A stretch of DNA of 21,785 nucleotides from a virus. The DNA is taken from the IMG/VR virus record IMGVR_UViG_3300032676_000214, positions 1-21,785 of that record; one strand, 5' to 3'. Numbering within the stretch: position 1 is the stretch's first letter; each line of letters opens with the position of its first letter. The notes under the pieces are model-generated. The model was not told the DNA's origin. It ran no database searches and saw only the letters and a program-made list of their open reading frames with translations. This document shows positions 6,059-14,305 of this stretch, piece by piece. The translations under genes and the position numbers were made by a program.

Positions 6059-6060
6059 TC

Positions 6061-6495
6061 ATGCCAAGTAAGTACTCGTCAGGTAAGTATGCAATCGCCG
6101 AATGTGATCGGTGTGCGCAGCGTTATAAGTTAAAGGAATTACGGATACAGACCTTAAAAACTAAGCCGTATCGGGTAAAGGTATGTAAAACTTGTTGGGA
6201 TCCAGATCAGCCACAATTACAATTGGGCATGTATCCAGTAAACGATCCACAAGCAGTTTACGAGCCTCGTCCTGATGTTAGCTATTATCAGTCTGGAAAT
6301 ACAGGTTTATTGACTAATTTATATGATCCAAATGTCAATAATGCCGATGAGTATGGATATCCTTTGGATGGTAGTAGGCAGTTTCAATGGGGTTGGAACC
6401 CCGTAGGTGGAGCAAGTTACTTTGACCGTGCGCTTACTCCAAATAGCTTGATTCCAGTGATAACAGTAGGTACAGTTACGATACAAACAACATAG
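6061..6495 (+). CDS. Neck-region protein with four-cysteine zinc motif
   Basis: In this 144-residue protein C15 and C18 (ECDRCAQRYK) and C42 and C45 (VCKTCWDPD) form a zinc-ribbon-like set, followed by QPQLQLGMYPVNDPQA, a stretch I recall as highly conserved in this family of aquatic phage proteins, always beside the connector gene. The rest is rich in Y, N, P and G and likely extended (GYPLDGSRQFQWGWNPVGG). It follows the connector by 2 bases and so probably belongs to head completion or the neck. Zinc binding is inferred from the cysteine spacing. There is no sign of an enzyme. Confidence 0.65.
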   Translation: MPSKYSSGKYAIAECDRCAQRYKLKELRIQTLKTKPYRVKVCKTCWDPDQPQLQLGMYPVNDPQAVYEPRPDVSYYQSGNTGLLTNLYDPNVNNADEYGYPLDGSRQFQWGWNPVGGASYFDRALTPNSLIPVITVGTVTIQTT

Positions 6496-6506
6496 GGAGT
6501 GGTAAA

Positions 6507-6749
6507 ATGGCAAAGAAGGAAATGAAAGAATCAAAGTCTGAAATGAAAAAAGAGATGGCTGCTGATAAAAAGCAAGACGTCGCTATGATTAAAAAGGCTT
6601 TTAAAGAGCACGACAAACAAGAGCATAAAGGTGGCCCAGGCACCAAAATTACCCTTAAAAAGGGTGGTGTAACAGGCAAAGAAATGAAGGCCGTTGGTCG
6701 CAACATGGCTCGTGTAATGAACCAAAAATCTTCAGGAAGAGGTCGTTAA
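6507..6749 (+). CDS. Small K/E-rich basic protein, unknown function
   Basis: This 80-residue protein has a highly charged, helix-prone N-terminal half (MAKKEMKESKSEMKKEMAAD, then MIKKAFKEHDKQEHK) and a basic C-terminal half containing TLKKGGVTGKEMKAVGRNMA and ending SGRGR. GGGAG upstream of ATG 6507 gives a reasonable ribosome binding site. The LKKGGV element matches the KKGG motif in the 3020-4172 gene block, so it probably belongs with that set although the neck genes lie between. No membrane segment or known fold is visible. Function unknown. Confidence 0.55.
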   Translation: MAKKEMKESKSEMKKEMAADKKQDVAMIKKAFKEHDKQEHKGGPGTKITLKKGGVTGKEMKAVGRNMARVMNQKSSGRGR

Positions 6750-6750
6750 T

Positions 6751-7086
6751 ATGGCTAAGAATGATTTTCCCAAAACTGAAACTAAGAATGAGTTTAAAGC
6801 ATTAGGTCATGCACAAGATAATGGCCCTGCTAGCGAATACACTGGTTTCAAATATCCAGTAGGTGGCGGTAATGATATTGGCATTTACAAACAGCCAATG
6901 CCAAACCCGCATGCTGCAGCTAAAGATGTAACCGATATTTCTGGTAACCCAATGGATACTTTTAATATTGCAGTTGCTGGCACCAATAAAGGCAATTACA
7001 AAGGTACAAATCCAGCTGGCGTTGGAGTAATGCGTGGCTATGGCGCTGCTACTAAAGGTCGCAAAATTAGCGGAAAAATGGGCTAA
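6751..7086 (+). CDS. Conserved small phage protein, unknown function
   Basis: This 111-residue protein is rich in G, N, K and P, with little predicted order (YPVGGGNDIGIYKQPMPNPH, then GNYKGTNPAGVGVMRGYGAA and ending KISGKMG). The low hydrophobicity and repeated Gly/Asn suggest an extended or disordered polypeptide. It starts 1 base after the preceding stop and ends 2 bases before the adaptor gene, so it is probably co-translated with the neck genes. I recall similar short proteins in aquatic phages beside the adaptor gene, with no assigned role. Confidence 0.55.
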   Translation: MAKNDFPKTETKNEFKALGHAQDNGPASEYTGFKYPVGGGNDIGIYKQPMPNPHAAAKDVTDISGNPMDTFNIAVAGTNKGNYKGTNPAGVGVMRGYGAATKGRKISGKMG

Positions 7087-7088
7087 TA

Positions 7089-8030
7089 ATGAATTATTAC
7101 CAGCTGTTATCTGCAGTACAGGACTATACAGAAAACCAATTTCCAATAACTTACTTGGAGGATGGAACAACTGTATCTTCTGTACAACAGATTAACAGAA
7201 TGATTGAACAAGCTGAGTTGCGTATTTATAACTCAGTTTTAATTCCATCATTAAGAAAGAATGTGACGGGTGTGCTTACTGCAGCCAATCCCTATTTGTC
7301 CTCCCCAAATGACTACCTGTCAACATTTTCTCTTGCTGTAATTGATTCAAGTGGCAACTATACTTACCTCTTAGATAAAGACGTTAACTTTATTCGTCAG
7401 TCTTACCCAAACCCAACATACCAAGGTACCCCCCGGTATTACGCTATTTTTGGCCCTCAATACTCTTATCCAAACGAGCTATCGTTTATTATTGGTCCAA
7501 CACCAGACCAAAACTATAATGTAGAACTGCATTACTATTATTATCCAGTGTCTATTATCCAAAGCGTTGCAGCAACATTGGGAGCAATTACTAATCCAGG
7601 GTCTGGATATATTACTGGAATATACAACAATATTCCTGCGACTGGCGGTAGTGGAGATGGCCTTTTATTAAATATAACTACATCTGGCGGAATTGTAACA
7701 AGCGCATCTATTTCTTATGGCGGATCTGGATACAATCCAGGAGATGTTATTACAGCCACAATTGGAACCGCTGGAACAGGGTTTTCAACTACCGTTGCAA
7801 CAGTTAATAATCCAACTGGAACTTCATGGATTGGAGACAATTTTGATACCGTTTTATTGTACGGAACGCTTGTTGAAGCGGCTACCTATATGAAGCAAGA
7901 GGCTGATTTGGTCGCCCTTTACACCAATAAATATCAAGAAGCAATGCAGCAGCTTAACCGTCTTGGAACAGGTCTTGAGCGTAGTGATGCTTACAGAAGT
8001 GGTCAAGCTAGAATTAAGGTTACTCAATAA
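7089..8030 (+). CDS. Phage adaptor/neck protein with inserted GSGY-type module
   Basis: This 313-residue protein has a helical N terminus (LLSAVQDYTENQFP; INRMIEQAELRIYNSVLIPS), a central LLDKDVNFIRQSYPNPTYQG, PRYYAIFGP and FIIGPTPD, and a C terminus GDNFDTVLLYGTLVEAATYM ... QQLNRLGTGLERSDAYRSG. This order matches a widespread adaptor-type neck protein of aquatic phages that connects portal and tail. Between ELHYYYYPVSI and TSWIGDNF, residues about 158-243 (7560-7817) hold an extra Gly-rich module with two GSGY elements (NPGSGYITGIYNNIPATGGS; GGSGYNPGDVITATIGTAGT). The inserted module is probably a surface domain. No clear ribosome binding site precedes ATG 7089; translation may depend on coupling. 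Confidence 0.65.
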   Translation: MNYYQLLSAVQDYTENQFPITYLEDGTTVSSVQQINRMIEQAELRIYNSVLIPSLRKNVTGVLTAANPYLSSPNDYLSTFSLAVIDSSGNYTYLLDKDVNFIRQSYPNPTYQGTPRYYAIFGPQYSYPNELSFIIGPTPDQNYNVELHYYYYPVSIIQSVAATLGAITNPGSGYITGIYNNIPATGGSGDGLLLNITTSGGIVTSASISYGGSGYNPGDVITATIGTAGTGFSTTVATVNNPTGTSWIGDNFDTVLLYGTLVEAATYMKQEADLVALYTNKYQEAMQQLNRLGTGLERSDAYRSGQARIKVTQ

Positions 8031-8488
8031 TGCCTATAGCACAAGGATCTTGCAATATATTTGGTCAAAACTTGCTCAATGGTAACGAGAACTTTACCAC
8101 TGGCACTTACTATATTGCTCTATACAATGGAAACGCCAATTTGGGCGCTACAACTACGGCCTATACGACGGCAAATGAAGTGGTTGGAACAGGATATACG
8201 GCTGGCGGAAAGCCTCTAACTATTACCGTTACCCCTACCGTAAATAACCAGTACAACACGGCTTATATATCGTTTGCTAATGCTGTTTGGAACCCAGCTA
8301 GCTTTACGGCTAGGGGTGCCTTAGTATACAATTACAACACAAAAGCGGCTTGTTTTGTGATAAATTTTGGTTCAGACAAGACCTGTAGTAATAGTTTTAC
8401 AGTGCAGTTCCCAGCAGCGACCAGTACGTCTGCTATTTTATCAATTAGTAGTTATACAAGCGCTAATATTATTAGTTCTGGTGATTAA
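8030..8488 (+). CDS. Conserved virion protein, unknown function
   Basis: This 152-residue protein contains FTTGTYYIALYNGNANLGAT, EVVGTGYTAGGKPLTI, a FTARGALVYNYNTKAACFVI segment and FGSDKTCSNSFTVQFPAA. I recognise this order from a very common phage hypothetical family in which a short stretch describing strands alternates with small residues, typical of beta-rich tail or neck-whisker proteins. It lies between the adaptor gene and the tail fibre genes and starts with a TAATG overlap, so a baseplate or fibre-attachment role is plausible but unproven. Two Cys (in AACFV and KTCSN) lie in the C-terminal half. Confidence 0.6.
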   Translation: MPIAQGSCNIFGQNLLNGNENFTTGTYYIALYNGNANLGATTTAYTTANEVVGTGYTAGGKPLTITVTPTVNNQYNTAYISFANAVWNPASFTARGALVYNYNTKAACFVINFGSDKTCSNSFTVQFPAATSTSAILSISSYTSANIISSGD

Positions 8489-8497
8489 GGAGTTTTT

Positions 8498-9076
8498 ATG
8501 AGCAATGAAAAAGCAATATTTGGAGACAGCGTAGAAGCGACTGTTATCCGTGGCGCTGGTGCAACCGAATTGGTTGGCTTAGAAGGCGTTTACACAGCTG
8601 AGTGCTACGATGCACAAGGTAATTTAAAGTGGACAGATGTTATTGAGAACTTGACCACTAACGTAGGCCGTCAAAGCCTTTTGAATTCATACTTTGGTAA
8701 CACCGGTGGTGGCGCTATTGTTATGGGTTTAATGGGTACAGGCTCTCCAGCTTATACAGATACACAAGCATCACATAGTGGTTGGTTAGAAGTTGGTGGC
8801 GCTAATGCTCCTACATACTCTGGTACACGTAAGACTCCAACATTTAGTGCTGCTACTTCAGCAAACCCATCCGTATTAACTACAAGTGCGGCTGTTGTGT
8901 TTAGTATGACTAGTTCTGGTACTGTTGCTGGTGCATTTATTAACGTGGGTGGTTCTGCTACTCAAGATAATACAACTGGCGTACTGTTCAGTGCTGGTGA
9001 CTTTACTGGCGGCTCTAAAACAGTTTCTTCTGGCGATACTATTAACGTTACTTACACACTATCTGCTGCTGGTTAA
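8498..9076 (+). CDS. Conserved virion protein, unknown function
   Basis: This 192-residue protein has an N-terminal part with VYTAECYDAQGNLKWTDVIE and NLTTNVGRQSLLNSYF, then a middle with MGLMGTGSPAYTDTQASHSG and GTRKTPTFSA, and a C-terminal region about AFINVGGSATQDNTTGVLFS and SGDTINVTYTLSAAG. This pattern (a sentence-like beta domain ending in a VTYTLS strand) is one I recall in many aquatic phages next to the fibre genes, presumably part of the tail or fibre base. AAGGAG (8487-8492) gives a strong ribosome binding site for ATG 8498. There is no catalytic motif. Confidence 0.6.
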   Translation: MSNEKAIFGDSVEATVIRGAGATELVGLEGVYTAECYDAQGNLKWTDVIENLTTNVGRQSLLNSYFGNTGGGAIVMGLMGTGSPAYTDTQASHSGWLEVGGANAPTYSGTRKTPTFSAATSANPSVLTTSAAVVFSMTSSGTVAGAFINVGGSATQDNTTGVLFSAGDFTGGSKTVSSGDTINVTYTLSAAG

Positions 9077-9089
9077 TAGGGAGCTTTAA

Positions 9090-10970
9090 ATGGCTCTCGT
9101 TCTTAAAGATAGGGTTCTAGAAACCGCAACATCCCCCGGTACCGGTACAGTATCGTTGCAGGGGGCTGCCACTGGATATCAATCGTTTAGTTCTGCGATT
9201 GGTAATGGAAACACTTGCTACTACACTATTGCTGACCAGAGCGGTTCAAACTGGGAAGTGGGTATTGGCACGTATTCAACTTCAGGAAACACGCTTACTA
9301 GAACCACAGTACTATCTTCATCTAATGCTGGGTCTACAGTTAATTTCTCAATTGGTGTACAAAACGTATGGGTAGATTATCCATCTGAGAAGTCGGTTAA
9401 TTTAGATGCTTCTGGAAACGTATCACCATTAGGCACGATTGCATCAGGCGTTTGGAACGGTACAGCAATTACTACTGCGTATGGCGGTACAGGTCTTACA
9501 TCATTTACTTCTGGCGGTGCGGTATATGCAACTAGCACATCTGCTCTAACTACAGGAACTTTACCTGTTGCTTCTGGTGGTACAGGAACAACTACTTCTA
9601 CTGGTTCTGGTTCAGTTGTTTTAAGCACAAGCCCAACACTTGTTACTCCCAATTTAGGAACACCGTCTTCATTAACGCTTACTAATGCTACTGGTCTTTC
9701 TTTAACCACTGGCGTAACTGGGACACTGCCTATTGCTAACGGTGGTACAAATACTACTGCTACGCCTACAGCTGGCGGTGTTGCTTATGGCACAGGCACT
9801 GCTTATGCAGTTACCACTGCAGGTACATCTGGTTATATTTTAACTTCTGGTGGCGCAAGCGCTCCTACATGGACATCTACTACTGGCTCTGGTTCTGTAG
9901 TATTAAACACATCACCAACTTTAGTTACACCAGCATTAGGCGTGGCAACAGCTACTAGCTTAAGCTCTGGTACTTTAACAGCAACAAATAGTACCTCTGC
10001 TACATCTACAACGGGCGCAATCTCTTACGGTACAAATAACTTTAGTGACGTTAACGTATTAGCTAACTTTACTACCAATCAGAATCAATACGCCCAAGTA
10101 ACAGTACAAAACACTAACAGTGGAAGTCAAGCGTCAGCTGAGTTTATTGCCTATAACAATAACGGAACAGCTTCAACTAACTTTGCTACGATGGGTATTA
10201 ACTCATCTGGATACACAGGTACTGGCGCTATTAATGCTCCAAACTACGCTTACTTTATTTCTGGTAGCTCAGATATTGTTGTTGGAACCATTAGTGGAAA
10301 TAGTATTCACTTTGTAACCAATAGTGCCGCTACAGACGCTATAACGATTAACTCAAACAATGCTGTAGCATTTAATGGTTCTTACGGCTCTTCGGGGCAA
10401 GTATTAACTTCTGGCGGCTCTTCAGGAACTCCCGCTTGGATTAACCAATCATCAATTGCGGCTGGCTCTGCAACTACAGCAGGTAGCGTCACTAATAGCG
10501 TAACTTTTAATAATGGCGGTGCTGGTTCTGTATCTGGCGCAACATTTAATGGTAGCTCTGCCCTTACTGTTTCTTATAATACTGTTGGCGCACCATCTAC
10601 ATCCGGTACTGGCGCTTCTGGGACTTGGAGCATTAACGTCACAGGTAGTGCTGGCTCTGCAACAACAGCAACCACAGCAACAAACTTAGCTGGCGGTGCA
10701 GCTAGTCAGATTCCATATCAAACAGGCTCAGGTGCTACAGCATTTATTGCTAATGGTACAAGCGGACAAGTATTAACTTCTAATGGTGCATCTGCACCAA
10801 CATGGCAGCCCGTATCAGTTTCTGTGGGGCCAATTAACCAAAACTTAACCACGGTATCATCTAACCAAACTATTCCAAGCGGTCAAAATGGATTCTCTGT
10901 TGGCCCAATGACAATCAATAGCGGTATAACTGTAACTGTAACAAGCGGTCAACGATGGGTGGTAATTTAA
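9090..10970 (+). CDS. Tail fibre protein with repeated Gly/Ser/Thr hinge motifs
   Basis: This is a 626-residue fibre. Residues 1-103 (MALVLKDRVLETATSPGTGT, through VWVDYPSEKSVNL) form a conserved N-terminal domain that I associate with virion attachment in aquatic phages. Then comes a long low-complexity shaft with repeated turns: GGTG/GGTN (131-135, 163-167, 218-221), SGSVVLSTSPTLVTPNLG (173-190) and its second copy SGSVVLNTSPTLVTPALG (267-284), and several GQVLTS.G.SAP.W elements. Residues about 300-440 are a more complex globular part with Asn/Tyr-rich strands. It ends TSGQRWVVI. It should be a trimeric receptor-contact fibre. GGGAG precedes the start. Length varies greatly in such fibres, so truncation cannot be judged. 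Confidence 0.8.
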   Translation: MALVLKDRVLETATSPGTGTVSLQGAATGYQSFSSAIGNGNTCYYTIADQSGSNWEVGIGTYSTSGNTLTRTTVLSSSNAGSTVNFSIGVQNVWVDYPSEKSVNLDASGNVSPLGTIASGVWNGTAITTAYGGTGLTSFTSGGAVYATSTSALTTGTLPVASGGTGTTTSTGSGSVVLSTSPTLVTPNLGTPSSLTLTNATGLSLTTGVTGTLPIANGGTNTTATPTAGGVAYGTGTAYAVTTAGTSGYILTSGGASAPTWTSTTGSGSVVLNTSPTLVTPALGVATATSLSSGTLTATNSTSATSTTGAISYGTNNFSDVNVLANFTTNQNQYAQVTVQNTNSGSQASAEFIAYNNNGTASTNFATMGINSSGYTGTGAINAPNYAYFISGSSDIVVGTISGNSIHFVTNSAATDAITINSNNAVAFNGSYGSSGQVLTSGGSSGTPAWINQSSIAAGSATTAGSVTNSVTFNNGGAGSVSGATFNGSSALTVSYNTVGAPSTSGTGASGTWSINVTGSAGSATTATTATNLAGGAASQIPYQTGSGATAFIANGTSGQVLTSNGASAPTWQPVSVSVGPINQNLTTVSSNQTIPSGQNGFSVGPMTINSGITVTVTSGQRWVVI

Positions 10971-10971
10971 T

Positions 10972-11628
10972 ATGACAATTATTGTTAATGGCTCTAACAC
11001 CCCTACGGCTGGTGCAGTAGGTTATGGTGATGGTACAAATTTAGCTTTTACATCTGCTGGCACTACAGGACAGTTTTTATCGTCTAATGGTTCATCTGCC
11101 CCATCTTGGGTAGGTGCACCAGCAAGTGCTATGACTTTAATAAGCACATTGACTGCTAGTAACTCGGCATCTTTAGTATGGACAGGACTTAGTGGGTACG
11201 ATAAATATTTAGTAATTGCAGAAAATCTTTTGCCTGTTTCTCCAAGTGGTAAAAATTTAATTACTTTAGGTTATGGAGCAACACCTACATATATTACAAG
11301 TGGCTATTATTTTAATATTATTGGGGTGAATTCTGGTACTAGTATTGCTACAAGCAGTTCCGAAACCGCTATTTATTTTCAATATAGCGGAATGGGTTCT
11401 AATACAACTCAATACCAAGCAACTTGTTTAATAAGTGGATGTTCTTCTGGAATAAATAAAGGATACTTTGTTAATTCTTCTTGGAATGATTTAATTACCC
11501 CATCTTATGAACTTATTACAAAAATAGGTACATTAGTAAATACTAATGCTATTACAGCAATCAAAGTAACAAATAATATCGGAAATTTAGGTACTGGTTC
11601 AATATCTCTCTACGGCATCTCATCTTAA
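10972..11628 (+). CDS. Fibre/adhesin protein, paralogue of gene 12049
   Basis: This 218-residue protein starts 1 base after the previous stop. Residues 1-50 are shaft-like (GYGDGTNLAFTSAGTTGQFL, SSNGSSAPSW). From about residue 54 a globular domain begins with MTLISTLTASNSASLVWTGL, SGYDKY and GATPTYITSGYY and ends GTGSISLYGISS. Gene 12049 carries the same domain with the same start and end, so the two are duplicated, diverged adhesin units. Such short fibre genes beside a long fibre probably supply alternative or additional receptor-contact tips. No ribosome binding site is evident, so translation may be coupled. The exact assembly is inferred. Confidence 0.65.
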   Translation: MTIIVNGSNTPTAGAVGYGDGTNLAFTSAGTTGQFLSSNGSSAPSWVGAPASAMTLISTLTASNSASLVWTGLSGYDKYLVIAENLLPVSPSGKNLITLGYGATPTYITSGYYFNIIGVNSGTSIATSSSETAIYFQYSGMGSNTTQYQATCLISGCSSGINKGYFVNSSWNDLITPSYELITKIGTLVNTNAITAIKVTNNIGNLGTGSISLYGISS

Positions 11629-11641
11629 TTAAGGAAACATC

Positions 11642-12049
11642 ATGGCAGACTTAAACTCAGAAATCATTGCTTATTTAAGCGTAAACAATATCCCTTATAC
11701 GGCTGGTGACTATCAAACTGGTCAGCCTGAAGGCGAACCAAATCAAATCCTATCTTGGAATACAGAAAAGCTAGGCGCAGAGCCTACTCAAGCTCAACTT
11801 GATGCCGCTTATCCTGTATGGGAAGGTCAGCAAATTCAAGCGCAAAACTCAGCTACAGCTAAACAGCTATTAACAGAAACAGATTGGACTGCGGTTGCTT
11901 CTGTTGCAGACCCAGCAGTATCTAATCCTTATTTAACTAATCAAGCTGATTTCTTATCTTACAGAAGTGCAGTAAGAGCTATTGGTGTAAATGCGCCAAC
12001 AACACCAGCAACATTTCCTACTCAGCCAACTGCAACTTGGAGTAACTAA
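11642..12049 (+). CDS. Tail fibre assembly chaperone-like protein
   Basis: This 135-residue protein resembles tail-fibre assembly/XkdW-type proteins: an acidic N-terminal part (EIIAYLSVNNIPYTAGDYQT), then a helix-rich C-terminal part with AKQLLTETDWTAVASVADPA, LTNQADFLSYRSAVRAIG and a proline-rich end. The K-x-L-L-x-x-T-D-W and Y-R-x-x-[VL]-R elements recur in chaperones that help fibres fold and trimerise. It sits between two paralogous adhesin genes, so it may act on one or both. AAGGAAA precedes ATG 11642 and the stop overlaps the next start (TAATG). The chaperone role is inferred by family resemblance. Confidence 0.6.
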   Translation: MADLNSEIIAYLSVNNIPYTAGDYQTGQPEGEPNQILSWNTEKLGAEPTQAQLDAAYPVWEGQQIQAQNSATAKQLLTETDWTAVASVADPAVSNPYLTNQADFLSYRSAVRAIGVNAPTTPATFPTQPTATWSN

Positions 12050-12768
12050 TGTCCACCATAGCCGCTGGCACAACTACCACTACGGCTCTTGTCCAGACAG
12101 GAGATACGACTGGTAGTTTAGTTTTACAAACTGGAGCAACACCTACTACGGCTATGACTATTAGTTCTAGTCAAATAGTAAACTTTGCTAATGCTCCTAC
12201 TATTGGTGGTTCTGCTTTTCCTAGTGGCGCAATGACTTTGATTAGTACGCAGACTGCGGCCGGAACAGCTTATTTACAATGGACAGGATTATCAGGGTAT
12301 GATAAATATCAAATTGTTTTAAATAATATTTCTCATACAGCTTTTCATGTTTCTGCTGGTTTAATTTTACAAATTGGTACAGGAGCAACACCTACTTGGA
12401 TTACATCAGGCTATCAATGGGTAGCCGTTTGTCATTTAACCAATGCTTCTACAAGCGTAAGTATATATAATAGTAATAGCGATACATCTTGGAGTATTGG
12501 AGCACAAGCATCTGGACAGCCTAGTGGTGGTACAGGGGCTGGTGTAATTGGGTCTTTACAAATTGCTGGGTGTAGCGGCTCTACATCATTAAGAAGTTTT
12601 AGTGGAATAGCGCAATCATATAATTCAAGCACACCTGTTTATGAACAAGATGTATCTACTGGTACATCTGCTAGTGCTACACCAATTACAGCTATTAGAA
12701 TATCTTTTGCAGATACTTCTGTTGCTATTGGAACAGGCTCTGCTACTCTCTATGGCATCTCATCTTAA
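12049..12768 (+). CDS. Fibre/adhesin protein, paralogue of gene 10972
   Basis: This 239-residue protein has an N-terminal shaft (about 1-65, with TTALVQTGDTTGSLVLQTGA) similar to the N terminus of gene 12779, then a globular domain from about residue 61 (GAMTLISTQTAAGTAYLQWT, GLSGYDKYQIVL, GATPTWITSGYQW) ending GTGSATLYGISS. The domain matches gene 10972 at both ends but differs widely in the middle, the usual sign of receptor-facing diversification. It probably forms a short fibre or tip. The TAATG overlap with the chaperone-like gene suggests coupled expression. Confidence 0.65.
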   Translation: MSTIAAGTTTTTALVQTGDTTGSLVLQTGATPTTAMTISSSQIVNFANAPTIGGSAFPSGAMTLISTQTAAGTAYLQWTGLSGYDKYQIVLNNISHTAFHVSAGLILQIGTGATPTWITSGYQWVAVCHLTNASTSVSIYNSNSDTSWSIGAQASGQPSGGTGAGVIGSLQIAGCSGSTSLRSFSGIAQSYNSSTPVYEQDVSTGTSASATPITAIRISFADTSVAIGTGSATLYGISS

Positions 12769-12778
12769 TAGGTAAATC

Positions 12779-13309
12779 ATGGCTACTACAATTAATGCCA
12801 GTAATGGCTCAACTAGCGGATTAATCCAAACTGGAGATGCTTCAGGAGTATTGGCTTTACAAACTAATAATGGTGTAACTGCTTTAACTTTAGGCTTATA
12901 TCAAACAATTACTCCTACTAATGCTATTTTAGAAGCCGCCACAATTACTGCAGCAGCCCCAGCTTCAACACAAAACTTTGATTTGCTTACACAGCCAGTT
13001 CAATACTTCACAACAAGTGCGGCTAATAACTGGACAATTAATTTGCGTGGTAACTCTACTGTAGCTATGAATACTTTGTTATCAACAGGACAGTCTGTAA
13101 CGATGGCAATACTGACTACTCAAGGTGCTACTGCTTATTACAATTCTACTGTTCAAGTTGACGGCACAACTACTGGTGTAACTACAAAATGGCAGGGTGG
13201 AGCACCTAGCGCAGGTAATGCTAGCGGTATTGATGTATATACATATACTATTATTAAAACGGCTTCTGCTACATTTACTGTATTAGCTTCTTTAACTCAG
13301 TTTAAATAA
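12779..13309 (+). CDS. Tail fibre-associated virion protein
   Basis: This 176-residue protein opens with NASNGSTSGLIQTGDASGVL, close to the shaft start of gene 12049 (ALVQTGDTTGSLVLQT), then has VQYFTTSAANNWTINLRGNS and LLSTGQSVTMAILTTQGATA, ending VYTYTIIKTASATFTVLASL-TQFK. The beta-rich, aromatic-poor composition fits a fibre domain. I recall this family in many aquatic phages beside other fibre genes. AGGT before ATG 12779 is a weak ribosome binding site. A role in attaching or extending a fibre is inferred. Confidence 0.6.
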   Translation: MATTINASNGSTSGLIQTGDASGVLALQTNNGVTALTLGLYQTITPTNAILEAATITAAAPASTQNFDLLTQPVQYFTTSAANNWTINLRGNSTVAMNTLLSTGQSVTMAILTTQGATAYYNSTVQVDGTTTGVTTKWQGGAPSAGNASGIDVYTYTIIKTASATFTVLASLTQFK

Positions 13310-13310
13310 T

Positions 13311-14102
13311 ATGCCAACAATTATTACCAGAGGAGCTGCTTCTGCTAAAGCTTATGGCTTTGGTGGTGGCGCAGCTAAAGTTATTGGCTCTCAGTCCTAT
13401 ACAACTCCTGGAACTTATTCTTGGGTAGCTCCTGCTGGAGTTACTAAAGTTTCTGTAGTGGCTGTCGGAGGTGGCAGTCGTGGCGGCGGAGGTTTAGGTT
13501 ATATTAATAATCGTGCAGTAACACCCGGAAATTCCTACGCCGTAGTTGTTGGTGGAACTAGCGGTTGCAGTTATTTTTGTTCTACCTCAGTAGTTAAAGG
13601 TGGCGGTGGCACTAACAGTAGTGGTGGAACATATACAGGTACAGGTGGTGGTAATGGAGGAGCTGGCGGTAATGGTGGTGGCGGTGCGGGTGGATATAGT
13701 GGCAATGGCGGAAACGGAGCAAATAGAGTTTGTTGTGCTGTAATCCCCGGATGTGCTGGTAGTGGTGGTAGTGGCGGCGGCGGTGCTTATTATTCTAACT
13801 GCATTGCTACTCGTTACAATGGTGGTGGTGGTGGTGGTGTTGGATTATTTGGGCAAGGTACCTCTGGTACTGGCGGCACAAATTTAGGAAGCAATAATGC
13901 TGGTGGCGGAGGTGGTGGTTCTGGTGGAACTGCTGGTACCGCAGGTTCTAATTCTAGTGGAAATGGTGGAAATGGGGGGTCTTATGGTGGTGGATATGGT
14001 GTTGGATGGGGCCCAAATGGTGTAGCATCCACAGGAGCTGTTCGTATAGTATGGCCTGGATGCGCTAGATTATTCCCATCTACTTGTGTAGGCACTCCAT
14101 GA
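13311..14102 (+). CDS. Polyglycine-rich adhesin, cysteine-containing
   Basis: This 263-residue protein opens with MPTIITRGAASAKAYGFGGG, then a beta domain (QSYTTPGTYSWVAPAGVTKV, residues 28-47) leading into runs of Gly (97-100, 112-126, 171-176, 198-206, 219-232) separated by Ser, Asn, Thr and Tyr. It ends GAVRIVWPGCARLFPST, a C-terminal pattern I recall from phage fibres. Gly-rich segments of this sort resemble the polyglycine-II helix packing of tail adhesins such as gp38 of Salmonella phage S16. Eight cysteines (86, 90, 141, 142, 148, 164, 251, 259) are unusual for a virion fibre. It probably forms a receptor-recognition tip and directly follows the other fibre genes. Confidence 0.7.
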   Translation: MPTIITRGAASAKAYGFGGGAAKVIGSQSYTTPGTYSWVAPAGVTKVSVVAVGGGSRGGGGLGYINNRAVTPGNSYAVVVGGTSGCSYFCSTSVVKGGGGTNSSGGTYTGTGGGNGGAGGNGGGGAGGYSGNGGNGANRVCCAVIPGCAGSGGSGGGGAYYSNCIATRYNGGGGGGVGLFGQGTSGTGGTNLGSNNAGGGGGGSGGTAGTAGSNSSGNGGNGGSYGGGYGVGWGPNGVASTGAVRIVWPGCARLFPSTCVGTP

Positions 14103-14305
14103 ACCTATATATTCAAGTTGAAAATGGTAAACCCATAAATCACCCTGCTTTTGAGGATAATCTTATACAAGCGTTTGGTTCTATTCCTGCTAATTGGAAA
14201 CCATTTAAACGTATTCCACAGCCTAGCCCAAATGCAGTTTGCACTTATACTCTTAGCCTAGATGGAAAAACTTGGCAAGATACTTGGACAATAACAGAAA
14301 GTTAA
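14099..14305 (+). CDS. Small protein after the adhesin, unknown function
   Basis: This 68-residue protein starts at ATG 14099, which overlaps the adhesin stop (ATGA at 14099-14102). It reads MNLYIQVENGKPINHPAFED and ends YTLSLDGKTWQDTWTITES. It has no membrane segment or signal peptide. The overall shape (a strand-rich start with ENGxPxxHP and a C-terminal W..TWT) resembles small phage proteins I recall near fibre genes, and a helper role for the adhesin is possible. I cannot assign a family with confidence. Confidence 0.5.
   Translation: MNLYIQVENGKPINHPAFEDNLIQAFGSIPANWKPFKRIPQPSPNAVCTYTLSLDGKTWQDTWTITES

Noticed and set aside
9377-9709. 110-codon open frame on the minus strand inside the long fibre gene
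   Set aside because: It is the shadow of the Gly/Ser/Thr-rich fibre coding, with a V/P-rich product and no ribosome binding site. The + strand frame is clearly the real gene.
13301-14305. Possible diversity-generating target or programmed frameshift around the adhesin end
   Set aside because: No reverse transcriptase, template repeat or slippery site is visible; the small gene at 14099 has its own ATGA start.
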